From Balaenoptera acutorostrata (taxonomy: Eukaryota; Chordata; Mammalia; Artiodactyla; Balaenopteridae), in contig NC_080079.1 in NCBI RefSeq assembly GCF_949987535.1, positions 3,871,001 through 3,935,000 of the forward strand: a stretch of DNA of 64,000 bases, written 5' to 3'. Below the pieces are notes generated by a model. It saw nothing but the letters and a program-made list of their open reading frames with translations, did no database searches and had not been told where the DNA came from. Each line of letters starts with the position of its first letter. Positions within the stretch are counted from its first letter, which is position 1. The position numbers were made by a program, and so were the translations under genes. Of the stretch, positions 34,366 to 46,415 are shown piece by piece.

Positions 34366-36606
34366 TGCTTTTCTGAACGCTGCTGAGGTGGGTTGGATTA
34401 CTGTTGCAGGGGCTTGGTTCAGCTCAACCATTTATAGGTGACAACCTTCTGGGTAGAAGGTTCTGACAGGGGCACGGTGCCCGGGAACACAGGACAGTCC
34501 CCTGCCAGAGCACCACAGCCATTGCGGTGGGACAGGAGATCAATCCAGCTAAGAGTGTCGAATGTAATTGACCTGCTCAGTGACAGGAAAACTGCTCACA
34601 TGGTCCAGGAATGGTGGAAAGTCAATTCCAGTTCTGAAAAATCTGTCAGATTAATTAAAATAGAGTGTAGTACAGGAGAGCTAATTAATACACTCTCAGC
34701 CTCCCTCTCCTCATCCACGACTTTGTTCTCGCCTCAGCCCCCCGTTCACACCATGCCAGGGGCGCAGGCTTTGGGATGCTGGCTTCGCCTGATGGAAAAG
34801 TTTAGCACTGGGAAGAGTAAGGTAAACTGACACAAACAATTAGTGTCTGTTTCTAGAACAAATAGAAGTCAACTAGCGATTAGTGTTGTCATTTCTAATC
34901 CTTTTAAATTATTTGATTATAATAAAAGCACAGAAATCAGAAAGGGAGGCCGTTCTTTATGGCATAATTGATCTTTTAAATGGTCCTATTTGATTTTGCA
35001 TTTTGTCAAAAATGCAAGTAACTCTTGAAGCTTTGCATGAAGACATTCATAGAAATTATTAAAGCTCTGACACCAAATTACCTGAGAGATTACATGAGAT
35101 GTTTGACCGGTTTGCCTGTCAACCTGTAGGCAGCTTCTACGATGGTTGTTAACCACCCTTGATTGGCCAAGACAGCAGTGCTTCCCCAGGGGAAACTTTT
35201 AGGATGAAAAAACATAATCAGAGGGGACCCTCCAGAAGACGGAGCCAGAAGGATTCCAAAATGGACCACTGTGGGCTGGATTGCTGGGGAAGTCTGAACA
35301 GAGCCTGTCAAATCATCTGTCTGTAGCAATTATTTTGATAAATTTGCCATGCTGTTGCATCTTCTCACTTGCATTATTTCACGATGAGACACCAGGAAGC
35401 ACAAGCCTCTCTTTGGGTTCCCTCCAACTGTGAATGGGGAAGAGGAACCAGCGACTTTTCCCACGTTGGGTCTTTTTTGAAAAATCCCCCAGAATACTTG
35501 CCTGATTTATCTCCTCTCACAGATCCAATGGCTGAATCTATTTGTGTCAATGGAAGGCCATCTTTTGTGGTTTAGCATCTTCTGGCAGCTCCGTCTCTTT
35601 ACCAAGAGTGTTCAGAATGCCACAGTCAGTAACCTTTGCCAACATGGAGTGCCTTCAAGGAGAGCATGGGACGCTGCTTCACATCTTCGGTCGATTTTAT
35701 GTAGCAAATTAGAACACAAATTGGATAGGATTTTCCATTTCATTGGCTGAGGAATATCTGCATTTTAAAAGGCCCAGTTAAGATATTAAGAGAAGGAATT
35801 AATGAATTTCCTGAATTGTAAAAGGGGAAAAAAGTTAAAAAACACATGGAACTCCAGTCTAGGAATCTGACATGGCCTGGAATGATCCAGGTCTTGCCTG
35901 TGAGGTAGGCGTGGTTCTGATGGTCAGGGTGCCCCAGACAACTGCAGCCCTGTTATGTGGGGTATTTTGTAGTCTGTATTGCCTCATAAAAAGGTAGTTT
36001 AAAGCCCAAAAGAGCCAAGCCTTGCTTAGTATGGTAAACCCAAAAGAATCAAGGAACGAAAACCCACTCGACAAGATCTGCTGTTTTCATGGCATACTGG
36101 CACTTAAAATAGGCCAGGGGTCGGGGGACTGTTAAACAGTAAAAAGGAGGCCCTCCCTATGGTGTGTCCGTCTCCCCCAGGACATCCACCTTCCTGGCAG
36201 TGGGAGGTGGGCAGGGCAGGTGGCAACGGAACACAGTGATTCTGTGAGAGCACAGTGGATTCAGACACAAGTAAAACCCAAACCTTGGTCCCAGTAGCTT
36301 ATAGCCCATTAGGGGGACATGGGGGTAGAGAGATGAAATAAAAAAGAGGCCCCTGCAGGCTTTCAAACCTCAGGCTAGCACTTAAAAGCTATGCCATCTT
36401 GAGCAAGGTCATTGATCTTTCCAACCCTTTCCTGTGTCTTAATTTTTACTGAAAGTTTTCAGTCTTTCACCATAAATGGGCCTTTATCTTTAATGATAAA
36501 ATTTTATTTTGATGAATGGTGAATAAAATGATGAATATTATTTATTTCTAGACATCACAGAGAAATCTAGAACCTGGGAGGCCCACTCAGTGAATCTCTG
36601 TTGGTT

Positions 36607-36653
<47 letters not shown>

Positions 36654-37107
36654 AGGCAACATCTGTAGCCCCACCGCATTCGAGGCACCCACACAGCCAG
36701 CTCTGTGTCCCTCTCCCAGCACCCCTCCAGCCCTGGATCCCAGGTGTCCTGAGCAGGTTTCCTCTTTTCCCTCCTGAATTCCCGGCCCAATCAGCAACTT
36801 CTGTGTTTCCGGACTTTCAGATAACCTGACTGCTGTCAGCATGACCTCATCATTTTGATAAATATTAATGAATGTTTTTTTTTTATTCCATGACAGACAG
36901 AAAGAAAAAAGTATGTAGTAAAACATTTAATTTGATAGCAATTGTTTGCAATTTGTTAGGAACTAGGCAAAAATAGACAAGTGTTTTGGAATATACGGAC
37001 CCTTTATGGCCACGTGATTTGGTCACTTCCCCCTCTGTTATTTCTTCAGCAGCCTCTCTTCCTTACTTCTCTGTCACCCACTCGTATTATTCACTCACTC
37101 ATTCGCT
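34366..37107. other. Unique non-coding sequence
   Basis: No gene was recognised. It includes the (AC)20 microsatellite. AT-rich unique DNA at 34850-35080 and 36440-36560 lacks repeat hallmarks. Open frames stay below 131 codons and have no domain. Confidence 0.45.
36609..36648. repeat. (AC)20 microsatellite
   Basis: Forty bases of uninterrupted AC dinucleotide repeat. Perfect arrays of this length are usually polymorphic in mammals. Confidence 0.98.
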
Positions 37108-37442
37108 GTAATAGGCTGCATGTCCGCGTCCCCTCAAAATTCATCTGCTGAGGCCCTAACCCCGGATTGGGTAATATCAGGAGGTGGGCCTCGGGGAGGT
37201 CATCAGGCCCGAAGGGGAAGCCCCGGCATGGGATAAGTGCCCCTAGAAGAAGGGTTTGCTCCCCATCTTCCCCGTGTGAGAACGAAGTGTGAAGATAGCC
37301 TTTTGTAAACCAGGAAGAGGGTCCTCACCAAACACCAAATCTGCCGGCATCCTGGTCTCCAGAGCTGTGAGCAATAGATCTTTACCTTCAAGCGGCCTAG
37401 TCTGTGGTCTTCTGGGACAGCAGCTCAAATGAAGACACTCAC
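37108..37442 (+). mobile_element. MST/MLT1-type MaLR LTR
   Basis: The sense order is 'aaaattcatctgctgaggcc', 'ctaaccccggattgggtaat', 'aggaggtgggcctcggggag', 'ataagtgcccctagaagaag', 'gtgtgagaacgaagtg', 'aagagggtcctcaccaaaca', 'atctgccggcatcctggtct' and an end 'cagcagctcaaatgaagaca'. The layout matches MLT1/MST solo LTRs, with small internal deletions. Confidence 0.8.
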
Positions 37443-39962
37443 TTCCTCATTCCTTTGCTCACAGATACGTTTCCAGTGCTCTTCCTGGCTGGACATCGAC
37501 CATACAGTGGGGACCACGCTCAGCGGCACCCATCACTCAGCTGAGTCGGAATTGTCTGTTCACACGGCTGCTCCCGCAGCCAGCAGGGGACTTAGGAGAC
37601 GGGGTCCTTTCAGCCTGATGGCATCAGAGCCCAGCACAGCACCGAGCACAGGGCAGGAACGATGCCACGTGGGTGTGGTCTTAGAGGTAAGATGCAAGCA
37701 CTGACCCTGTCCCAGGCCCAGGTGACACAGCCGCGTCCCTGGGACCCACCCAAGCTGTGACCTCTGTCCTTGTCATGTCTCCCACTGTGCCTCCTCCTGC
37801 GCCCCCCCAGTTCCTGGCCTCCTGGTTTTAACGTGGTTGGTTGTTCGTTCCTTGCTCTTCTGCCTCTGCCCGGTCCCTAACCCGAAGCCCGGCCAGCCTG
37901 GAATGCCACGCTGTCACTGCAGGCCATTCATCCAAGTCCTTCTGGCCTGACCCTCTGCTGAGCTGTCAGGCTGCGGGTGACATCGCTGCCTGTGTGACTC
38001 ATTTGCCCCCCTGCTTTTCACCGCCCCGGGCTCGCATCCCAGCTCTGCAGGCCCAGGGGCTCAGCGATGCCGGCAGTTTTCTGGATGATGGCCTGACTTC
38101 TCTCCTCTGTCCCTGTGGGCTGTGAGGGTGGGGACCAGGCCCCTGATGGTGACTGAGTGGCAGTCTGTGGGGAGGGGAGGGTTTCACTCCTTACCGCACT
38201 GGCTAAAGCACCTCTGGGCAGCTAACGGGCCACAGGGCTAGGGAAATAGGACAACGTGTGACTTTGCTGAGTTCTAATAAAGCCAGCAGTGTGTGAGGGG
38301 TCCTCAGGACAGAAAATGAAAGGGAGAGTGTGGGTGACTTTGGTGACTTGGAGGGCCAGAGTAAATGTATTCTAGATGAATTTGGGGGGAGGCTGTGGTG
38401 GGTAGAGTGTCACAGGTTGCACACGAGGAGGACCCTGGGCTGCGCCTTCCAAGACCAACTTCCTACCCTGAGAAACCCTAGACTGTGACAAAGGGGCATC
38501 CTTCAGGCCTGGGGCAGCCTTTCAGTGGCACAAAATTCACTTTTCAAAATGGAATTTGGCCTCATTGGCTTATACACATTTACTTTCCACTTTGTACTTG
38601 CGGTGGGAGGGCAGCATTTTGCATTATATCAGCTTTTTAATATTCTCTGGGAGAACGTGAAAAGACGTGGGGAAATGTTTAAATCGTGTGCAGAAAAGCC
38701 GAACACATAGGATGTGAAGAGTAGCGTCAGTGTGGGTTTGGCTGCTGAAGAAACTAGGACATTTCCACAGATTGTTTACGCTGTTCAACCTTCTGGCTTC
38801 CTCTGCGCTGATTAAATGTAGCCATTTGTCAAGCTGAGGCCTGAAAGTAATACTGGGGAGAGTCCCGTGGCCTGGTTTCTTTTGTGTTTTCTTACTTTTC
38901 TGGTTCCTTCCTTCCTTCAGTTGAGGAAATCTCTGCTGCTCCCCAGGCCAAGCCTCTGACCCGGTGTAGGGGCCTCACCGCGAGCTCCTCCCATTCAGAG
39001 CAAAGCTGGAACAGAGCAGACGGACAGCAAACGTTTGTTGAATGAATACAGGCGGGCGGCTCCCCAGGCTTGGTCTCTAAAGGTTCGACAAGACCTGCTC
39101 AGGTACAGAGGCGGCTTCCCGGGCAGAGCAGGTGACCGGCGGCACAGGAGCCCTGGGGGTTTGGAGGAGGGACGTCAGCGGCCGCTGCCCTGTCTGGGGG
39201 CCACCACCCACTGGCCGCACCAGTGCCGTCTGTGGTCTGTCCTGTCCATTCCTGGTGACATTGGTGTCCATTCCTCGCATCCCTGGTGGCAGGGAACTTT
39301 TCCTTTATTTTCTCTCTGAAGACAACCAGCAGCCAGCTATTAACTCCCCTACATACCTAAAGCTGACACAGTCGGGGGGCAGTGGTTTTCTGGCCTCTTT
39401 CTGGAAGGGATAACTGGTCCCTCTCAAGTCAGGTCTCCCTCCGGAAGGAGGCGTGAAAAGGTGAGGCTACAGGTGATGAGTGAAAAGCAACTGGGATCCT
39501 GTGCTGAACAGAGATGTTGACTCAATACTGGCGTTCCCAGCAATTAAGACAGTATATTTGGGTAGGGAATTTTAATGGAAGAAATATACAGTGTTCATCG
39601 GTATAATGTGTGTATGAATTTAATATAATGTGACTAAGAAGTCGCTTGAGATGGGAGCTGCAAGCAGCCCCCGTAGAGCTATTGCCGTGACAGCAGCCCA
39701 GGCAGAGCCTTGTTAACCCCTTGGAAGGAGGGTCCCTGTTGCCAGTAGAAAACAAGGCGATGGCTGGGTTGGCCAGCAGGATGTGCCCAGCCCCCGCTTG
39801 CCCTGCTGGGTCGCGATTAAGGGCAGCGTCAAATAACACAAAGTCAAGGCACAGCCAGTAAACCTCAAAGGACTGAGCTAGGCGGTAGTAGCCCACACTC
39901 AGCAGAACACTTTTGGAGTGGAGAGGTGGTTCTAGTTAACTGAAGTTCTTTTTTTCTTTTTC
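37443..39962. other. Unique, relatively GC-rich sequence
   Basis: No gene was recognised. The part 37790-38160 has a weak L2-like 3' flavour ('ctgtgagggtggggaccagg'). GC content is high at 37440-38220 and 39030-39290, but CpGs are sparse. A weak CTCF-like core (ccagcaggggac) lies near 37580-37591. Confidence 0.4.
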
Positions 39963-40115
39963 TTTTTTAGGTTATAAAGAGAAATTTATTTCTCAGAGTT
40001 CTGGAGGCTGGGAATTCCAAAATCAGGGCTCCAGAATGGTCACATTCTGGTGAGGGCCCTCTTCCTTGTTCACAATTACTGCCTTCTCGCTGTGCCCTCA
40101 CGTGGTGGAAAGAAC
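39963..40115 (-). mobile_element. MST/MLT1 LTR fragment (antisense)
   Basis: The reverse-complement LTR blocks are clear: 'aagagaaatttatttctcag', 'agttctggaggctgggaatt', 'tctggtgagggccctcttcc' and 'ttctcgctgtgccctcacgt'. Only about 150 bp of the LTR remains. Confidence 0.75.
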
Positions 40116-41784
40116 TGAAGTTCTGATTCAATTAGAATTCTGCACCATAGAGGGACCACATTTAATAAGAAGAATAACAATAACCACCACCACCACAGTA
40201 ATAATAATAATAGAGGCTTATAGTCCAACAAATATGAAGGATCTTAAGAGGTCACAGAGATAATATTTGAAATCCAAGCTGCCTGAGAAACCTAAAATGT
40301 GTCATTTCTACAACCCTTGGACTATGTATGCATGTACTACCATCTTCTAAAAATTGAAAACAAAGTTAAATGTACTCAGTGCAAAATGGTACTACCCACA
40401 GCTCATTCTGGAACCTTCCAGAAGGCACTCTGGATGCTTAGAGACCCTCAGAGTCCTCAGGGGTGCTTGCACCCTCAGCCCGGGAAGCAGGGAGGTGGGC
40501 GACCAGCCCGGTGGTTTCGCAGAAGAGCTCAGCTCAGAGATGCTCCTGAAAGGGTGTGGCCGACACCAGCTTCTCTCTCCTTGGAGGAGGGGAGGCAGGG
40601 ATGTGGGCTCCTCTGCCCCCTTGATTTGTGTTCCAGATAAATAGACATTAGCTCTGACTGTTTCCCCAAAAGGTGAGATAATGTGGGATAATGTGGATCC
40701 TTCTCCTGAGCTCTATTCCTCTGATTTAATCGAAACAACATTGGCTTCTTTTTTTTTCTAGAAAGATTTGTCTAATTCTCATTTCACATTAAAAGTTGCC
40801 AAATAAAAGACATTTAGGCCAATTTACAAACATTCCCATCCACGCATAAATCATATTTTTTGCTAGCATTGCCAATAATATCATTACTATTTTAATATCA
40901 TAATTTTCTCTCAACATCTCAAAAATGTATACTTAGAGAACTTTTTGTGGTTGTGCTTTGCATTAGATCCTGTGTCACTCATTATGCATCTCCTGATGGC
41001 TATTGCTGAAATATTCTCCTTACATTTTTGGCTTAATTTAAGCCCCCCTATAGCTAATATTGAAAGTGAGATTCTTCTGCCTTCCTGGACTTATTTTGAA
41101 ACTTGTTTCTTCAAACTGTGCTGTTGAGGGATTATTTTCCATCTTTTTACCTGCTCTGGGCTTCAATTTTTCTTTTATTTAGATTTTTTTCTTGAATATA
41201 CATTGCACTTTATTCCTTCACTTATGTTGTCCCACAGTTAAGTATCTTAAAGCAGGGAAAATTTATGCAGCAGCTAATGAAGATCATGGGACCAGAAGGG
41301 AACTTGGTTAGAACATGTCCACAGATACAGACAATGATCCTTTAAGGAAAAGTCTGGCTACAGGGTTCAGTCAAAATGAGTTTTAGCTGTTGAGCGCCCT
41401 CCCGTGCTTAGCCGGGTGCTGGCGGGCTAAATGGTTCCCATCAGACATGTGGGAGTGAGGTTGGCCTTGGCTTTGACCAATGGGCAGGGCTGGCTTCCTG
41501 GGCACGTGACCTGTGCGGTTTCTTTTATTGGACCCCATGCTAAGAAGGGACATCTATACCTCTGCTGTTACCATCTTGAAATTCTTAATAATTTTTTACA
41601 AAGGGTTCACATCCTCATTTTGCACTGGGCCCTGCAAATGACTCAGCTGGTCCTGATACTGGGGTGTACAGAGCAGGTCTGTGCCCTGCAGGCATCACTA
41701 TAGACCTGCCTTCCCCATGCTCTTAACACATCCTCACATCTTTCTGCTGGAGGTTTTACTCTTAATGTAAGAGTGAATTTCATT
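40116..41784. other. Unique sequence; short AAC/AAT-rich run at 40165-40212
   Basis: No gene was recognised. There is a mixed trinucleotide run (aataac, ccaccacc, aataataat) at 40165-40212. AT-rich unique DNA extends from about 40740 to 41230. Confidence 0.45.
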
Positions 41785-42050
41785 CACAGGAGACACAAAG
41801 CATCCCCAGAACCTCAAGGGTTACTTCCAACACAGAGCCTTTCCTGACTCCTCACCTTTGATCCCTGGGTCCCACCCGGGCGGGTGGCCTTTTCACTTAC
41901 TTCCCTGTGGCATGCTCGGTTGTGGATGCTTTACTGCAAATCTATTTTCCCCAAAGAGACTGTGATCTCATTGAAGGCAGGGGCAAGTAGGATCCTTGCG
42001 GTATCACCTGCCCCTTGGGTAACATGGTGGGTGTCATTGAGATCAAGAGG
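41785..42050 (+). repeat. L2 LINE 3' end, sense
   Basis: The L2 3' order is visible: 'cacagagcctttcctgactc', 'ttttcacttacttccctgtg', 'agactgtgatctcattgaag' plus 'gcaggggcaagtagg'. It is diverged but collinear over about 250 bp. Confidence 0.6.
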
Positions 42051-42399
42051 ATTCTGTTTAATGGGAGAAGGGAAATGTGTCTGAGTCAGGTATTAAAAGG
42101 AAGACGTGTGAGCCGTGAATTCAGGGGGCTGCCTATCAAATGTTCGGCTTGATTGCCTAGAAGGTTTGGGCGTGCCAGGGCGAGCGTCGAGAGTGGAGCC
42201 AGGTGGTGACACCCTGCTCATTGCACGGTCTGTCTCAGGCCCTCACGACATAAGTGACTAACAAGGGACCACACCATATCCACTGCCAAGGGCAGCATCC
42301 TTGCCTAGAGAAGGCAATGATTTATCTTCGTCTTACTCGTCTCCTGGTTGCATTTCATACAATTACTTTTTTCTTGAGATTCTTTTCTTTCTCTTCCAT

Positions 42400-43180
42400 C
42401 AAGCAATTAATTCTTTGGCGACCTACTTTGTGTTCGACATCACAGAGGGAGACTGAGAAGATGCAGGAGTCATGACCATTCTCTTGAGGACCACACAGCC
42501 CACCACCTGGAGAGATGTGATTAGTACTCATTCATTTACTCAACAAATATCTACCCAGTGCAGACCTGAGCCAGCACACCCCGGGCCATTAGCCTAGGGG
42601 GTGATCGATAAGTCAGCAGGGTTTGGGATTGAGGGTGGAAATTATTAGGATGATGACCTCCATAGATGATGGAGCTCCTGATTTGGTTTCATGGGGATCA
42701 GGAATGACTCCTTGGGAGAAATGACGTTGAAACCGAGTGAAGCTCAGTAGGCACTGGCCACATCAAGAAAGCAGAGACAGGGACCTTCCTGGTGGTCCAG
42801 TGGCTATGACTCCGTGCTCCCAATGCAGGGATACCCGGCTCGATCCCTGGTTGGGGAACTAGATCCCACATGCATGCTGTAACTGAGTCCACATGCTGCA
42901 GCTAAGAAGTCTGCATGCCGCAACTAAAGATCCCACGTGATGCAACTAAGACGTATTGCAGACAAAATAAATAAATATTTAAAGAAAAGAAAAAGAAAGC
43001 AGAGACAGGTGTCGGGCACAGTGTGTGCTGGCCTGGAGTCTGGGGAGAATGTGGTCTATCTGAGACCTAGATGTAGTGATGGAATAGCTTCACCAGAGGT
43101 TTAGAAGGTGGGCAGAGCAAGAGGGAGGTGGCAGGGGCCTGAGGAGGAGGGGCTGTGCACGCCCTGGTGAGGGGCTGGCT
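42400..43180 (-). repeat. Probable L2 LINE remnants, antisense, interrupted by a SINE
   Basis: Patches such as 'gcgacctactttgtgttcga' and 'tcatttactcaacaaatatc' match the reversed L2 3' end, and 43009 onward continues the same type. Divergence is high. A CHR-1 SINE is inserted at 42782-42992. Confidence 0.4.
42782..42992 (+). mobile_element. CHR-1-like tRNA SINE with perfect 17-bp target duplication
   Basis: The tRNA-derived head 'accttcctggtggtccagtg' is followed by 'gctcgatccctggttgggga' and the CHR-1 body 'gccgcaactaaagatcccac'. The tail is A-rich (aaataaataaat). The duplication aagaaagcagagacagg lies at 42765-42781 and 42993-43009 without a mismatch. It lacks the longer CHR-2 body seen in the other copies. 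Confidence 0.9.
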
Positions 43181-43343
43181 TGATTCCGTCCTGGCCGCAG
43201 ATGGGATACCTTCCATTCGCTGAGGGTGCCCCCAAGGCTGGGCCTGCCAGGATCCCTTAAGCCTTAAAAGGCCATCGTTCTAAAAACACTAACCTAGGAC
43301 CTCCTCCATCCTGCCATTATTTTAAACTTTACATCTTGCAATC

Positions 43344-43828
43344 ACTTGTATTAGTTAGGGTTCTCCAGAGAAGCAGAACCGGTAGGCTATATACAGATTT
43401 ATATAAGAGGAGATTTACTATAGGGATTGGCTCACCCTCTTCTGGAGGCCAAGAAGTCCCACGATGTGCTGTCTGTAAGCTGCAGGCCTAGGAGAGCTGG
43501 GAGTGTAGTTCTGTCTGAGTCTGGAGGCCTGAGACCCAAGGGACATCTCAGTTCCCGGCCCAAGGGCTGAGAATCAGAAGCTCAGATATCTGGGGGCAGG
43601 AAAGGATGGAGGCCTCGGCTAAAGAAGAGAAGGGGGATTGACCCTTCCTACACATTTTTTTTGCCTAATTTGGGCCCTCAACTGATAAGATGAGACCCAC
43701 CCACACTGGGGAGGGCCATCTGCCTTACTCAGTCTACTGGTTCAAATGCTAATCTCTTCCATAAACACAGACAGCTACCTGAGCATCCCTTCGTCCAGTC
43801 AGGCTGACACAGATAATGAAGCATCACA
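43344..43828 (-). mobile_element. Ancient LTR-like element (family not assigned), antisense
   Basis: It starts 'tattagttagggttctccag' plus 'agaagcagaacc', with 'attggctcaccctcttctgg', 'gggccctcaactgataagat', 'gagacccacccacactgggg' and 'aaatgctaatctcttcc' following, then ends near 'gctgacacagataatgaa'. It is the reverse complement of the family also present at 10906-11262 and is longer here. Confidence 0.7.
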
Positions 43829-44054
43829 TCCCTGTGGTACCCCACACACCCTTCATCCCGTTTCCTCTGAGGTTAACATCTCGCATAACCACGGGAAATT
43901 AACATTTGTACCATACTATAAACTAAACTTTATTCAGATTTCACCTATTTTTCTAAGAATGCCCTTTTTCTGTTCCAGGATGTGATCCAGAACACTGCAT
44001 TCAATTTAGTGGTCCATATTTTTAATCCCTAATTTACTAAAGAGAAGACTGATG

Positions 44055-44433
44055 GGCCTAGAGTCTGTCATACAGAGTAAGTCAGAAAGAGAAAAACAAA
44101 TACCGTATGCTAACACATATATATGGAATCAAAAAAAAAATGGTTCTGAAGAACCTAGGGGCAGGACAGGAATAAAGATGCAGACGTAGAGAATGGACTT
44201 GAGGACACGGGAAGGGGGAAGGGGAAGCTGGGATGAAGTGAGAGAGTGGCACTGACACATGTACACTACCAAATGTAAAATAGATAGCTAGTGGGAAGCA
44301 GCCGCATAGCACAGGGAGATCAGCTCGGTGCTTTGTGACCACCTAGAGGGATGGGATAAGGAGGGTGGGAGGGAGACGCAAGAGGGAGGAGATATGGGGA
44401 TATATGTATATGTATAGCTGATTCACTTTGTTT
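44055..44433 (+). mobile_element. Young L1 3' UTR (outer copy, left part), sense
   Basis: The left portion of an L1 3' end: 'gagtctgtcatacagagtaa', 'aataccgtatgctaacacat', 'tggttctgaagaacctaggg', 'gacaggaataaagatgcaga', 'agatcagctcggtgctttgt' and 'agctgattcactttgtt'. It stops about 55 bp short of the normal end because a second L1 has been inserted. The missing terminal part reappears at 44839-44893. An imperfect target-site duplication (agagaagactgatg at 44041-44054, agagaagaccgagg at 44908-44921) brackets the whole composite. Confidence 0.9.
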
Positions 44434-44838
44434 TATTTATTTATTTATTTAAAAACATCTTTATTGGAGTATAATTGCTTTAAAATGGTGTGTTAGTTTC
44501 TGCTTTATAACTAACTTTCTATATCCCCATATCTCCTCCCTCTTGCGTCTCCCTCCCACCCTCCCTATCCCACCCATCTAGGTGGTCACAAAGCATGGAG
44601 CTGATCTCCCTGTGCTATGCGGCTGCTTCCCACTAGCTATCTATTTTACATTTGGTTGTGTATATATAAGTCCATGCCACTCTCTCACTTCTTCCCAGCT
44701 CCCCCTTCCCCCTCCCCGTGTCCTCAAGTCCATTCTCGGCGTCTGTGTCTTTATTCCTGTCCTGCCCCTAGGTTCTTCAGAACCATTTTTTTTTTTTAGA
44801 TTCCGTACATATGTGTTAGCATACGGTATTTGTTTTAG
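44434..44838 (-). mobile_element. Young L1 3' UTR (inner copy), antisense
   Basis: An antisense copy of the same L1 subfamily, with its own (TTTA)n tail at 44436-44452 and 3' end 'tctttattggagtataattg'. It extends back to 'gcatacggtatttg'. Because it has its own tail, it is better explained as a separate insertion into the outer L1 than as a twin-priming inversion. It is about 400 bp long. Junction microhomology (tttgtt) obscures its target duplication. Confidence 0.9.
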
Positions 44839-44900
44839 AAACTAACACACCATTGTAAAGCAATTATACTCCAATAAAGATGTTTAAAAAAAAAAAAAGA
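44839..44900 (+). mobile_element. Outer L1 3' terminus and A tail, sense
   Basis: The segment 'gaaactaacacaccattgta' plus 'aagcaattatactccaataa' and an A run is the missing end of the L1 that begins at 44055. A GA-rich run follows and forms the start of the right target duplication. Confidence 0.9.
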
Positions 44901-44921
44901 GAGAGAGAGAGAAGACCGAGG

Positions 44922-46096
44922 CTTTCAGAGTTTCCATGGTTTGCTCCCAGGCCCAGAGCCATCCTGTCGGACTCCTCCCTCTGTCCGTAACCTCCCGGGG
45001 GACGCCAGCTCTGTCAGGCGTGCAGCCTGGGCCCCCACTGTCTGCTCCTGCAGAAGTCGTAAGACATTGCTCTCAGCACCCCTCTCTCTGTTAAAATGTT
45101 GTGGTTCAAGAGCCTTTGAGGAGACTTACCTTTTCTCTCTTTTTCTACAGAAATTTACCTGGGGAACTGGGCAGGATAAGTTTAATCAATAATTAAGTCA
45201 GTGAATAAAAGTGGTGGTTCCCTCTTGAGTGCCTGGAGTCTCCCTAACACAGTTCCTTCACCCCCCCGGGGTTCTGAAGGGACTGATGGGTCCGTCCACC
45301 CCCAGCCATCACCTCCAGCCTGGCTGAGCAGATCCCTTCCCTGGGACTTTACATGCTGAAGACAAGAGGGCTGTGAAGTGACACACTGTGACACAGGATG
45401 ACACGTGACAGGGGTCTGGATGAGGCAGAGAGGAGGGTGCAATGACTCCTTCTGTCTGTGTGTGACCTGGGATCACCCTGGATGACCAGGAGATGCCCAA
45501 TGTTGAGTCAGGTGCTGTTACTGCATCCAAAGTTCCCCGAGTCATTGGAGACTGTGCCCTGAGGTCCCTGGGCCCAGCCGGCACTCTGCCCCGTGTTTCC
45601 TTCTCCCCTGGAGGTGTCGCCAGGAGGTTGGTCCCCGTTCCACTCCTGCTCTTTGACTATTTCAAATCAGAAAATGCTGACAAACCTTCTTCTTTTGCAT
45701 TCAGAACCCTTCCTTCCAGTTTCTCCCCCATGGTCTCTCCTCTCCATTCTTACCAGATGGAGACAGACCAGTGCAGGGCAGTGAGCTGACAATTACCTGG
45801 TGAGTTCCACATCGTGAAAAGCATCTCAGTCAGTTGTCCCACCATGACTGCACATCACGGTTTTCTGGACGAGAGGGGAGGGCAGGGGTCAGAGCACCTG
45901 GGCTGGAGCCTGCACTTCCTGGGTCAGAAGCTCCAAGGGGAGACTCAGCAACCTGTGTTGAAACGCCCATCATGTGAATCCCCTTCGGCTCCGGCCAGCA
46001 CTGGGGACTTCTGAATTTCTCACCATTCAGGTATCAGAGTAAGGGACTGAGAAAAGTTAACTTATACAATAAGTGGAATCATCGATGCAAAGCTCA
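44922..46096. other. Unique sequence; possible old DNA-transposon fragment at 45830-46010
   Basis: No gene was recognised. The segment near 45880-46000 ('ggtcagaagctccaagggga', 'ctcagcaacctgtgttgaaa') vaguely resembles a MER5-type hAT element, but the similarity is too weak to call. Open frames up to 98 codons occur on both strands. Confidence 0.35.
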
Positions 46097-46214
46097 TCAC
46101 AGATTTTTTGGTTCAAACAAAGAATTCCTGCCCCAAACCCTAGTCATTGAATAGTGCACTAATTAGCCACTGGATTCCAGAGGGCGGATGAGGCAGACTC
46201 CTAGGCCTGGGTCG
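46097..46214 (+). repeat. Unit A of a three-copy local duplication (left of L1)
   Basis: This roughly 118-bp segment (landmarks 'tcacagattttttggttcaa', 'cctagtcattgaatagtgca', 'agactcctaggcctgggtc') is repeated to the right of the adjoining L1 at 47311-47427 (unit B) and again inverted at 47522-47626 (unit C). It ends a few bases before the L1 begins. Confidence 0.9.
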
Positions 46215-46415
46215 TCTATGATGACTGACTGACAAAGGGTTAATATCCAAAATACACAAACAGCTCATACAGCTCAATGTCAAAAAAAAAAAAAAAAAGA
46301 AAACCCAGTCAAAACATAGGCAGAAGACCTAAATAGACATTTCTCCAAAGAAGACATACAGATGGCCAAGAGGCACATGAAAAGATGCTCAACACTGCTA
46401 ACTAACTATTGAGAA

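Noticed and set aside
44434..44838. Twin-priming inversion as the explanation for the L1 palindrome
   Set aside because: The antisense part carries its own 3' end and (TTTA)n tail, which an inverted 5' segment of a single insertion would not have.
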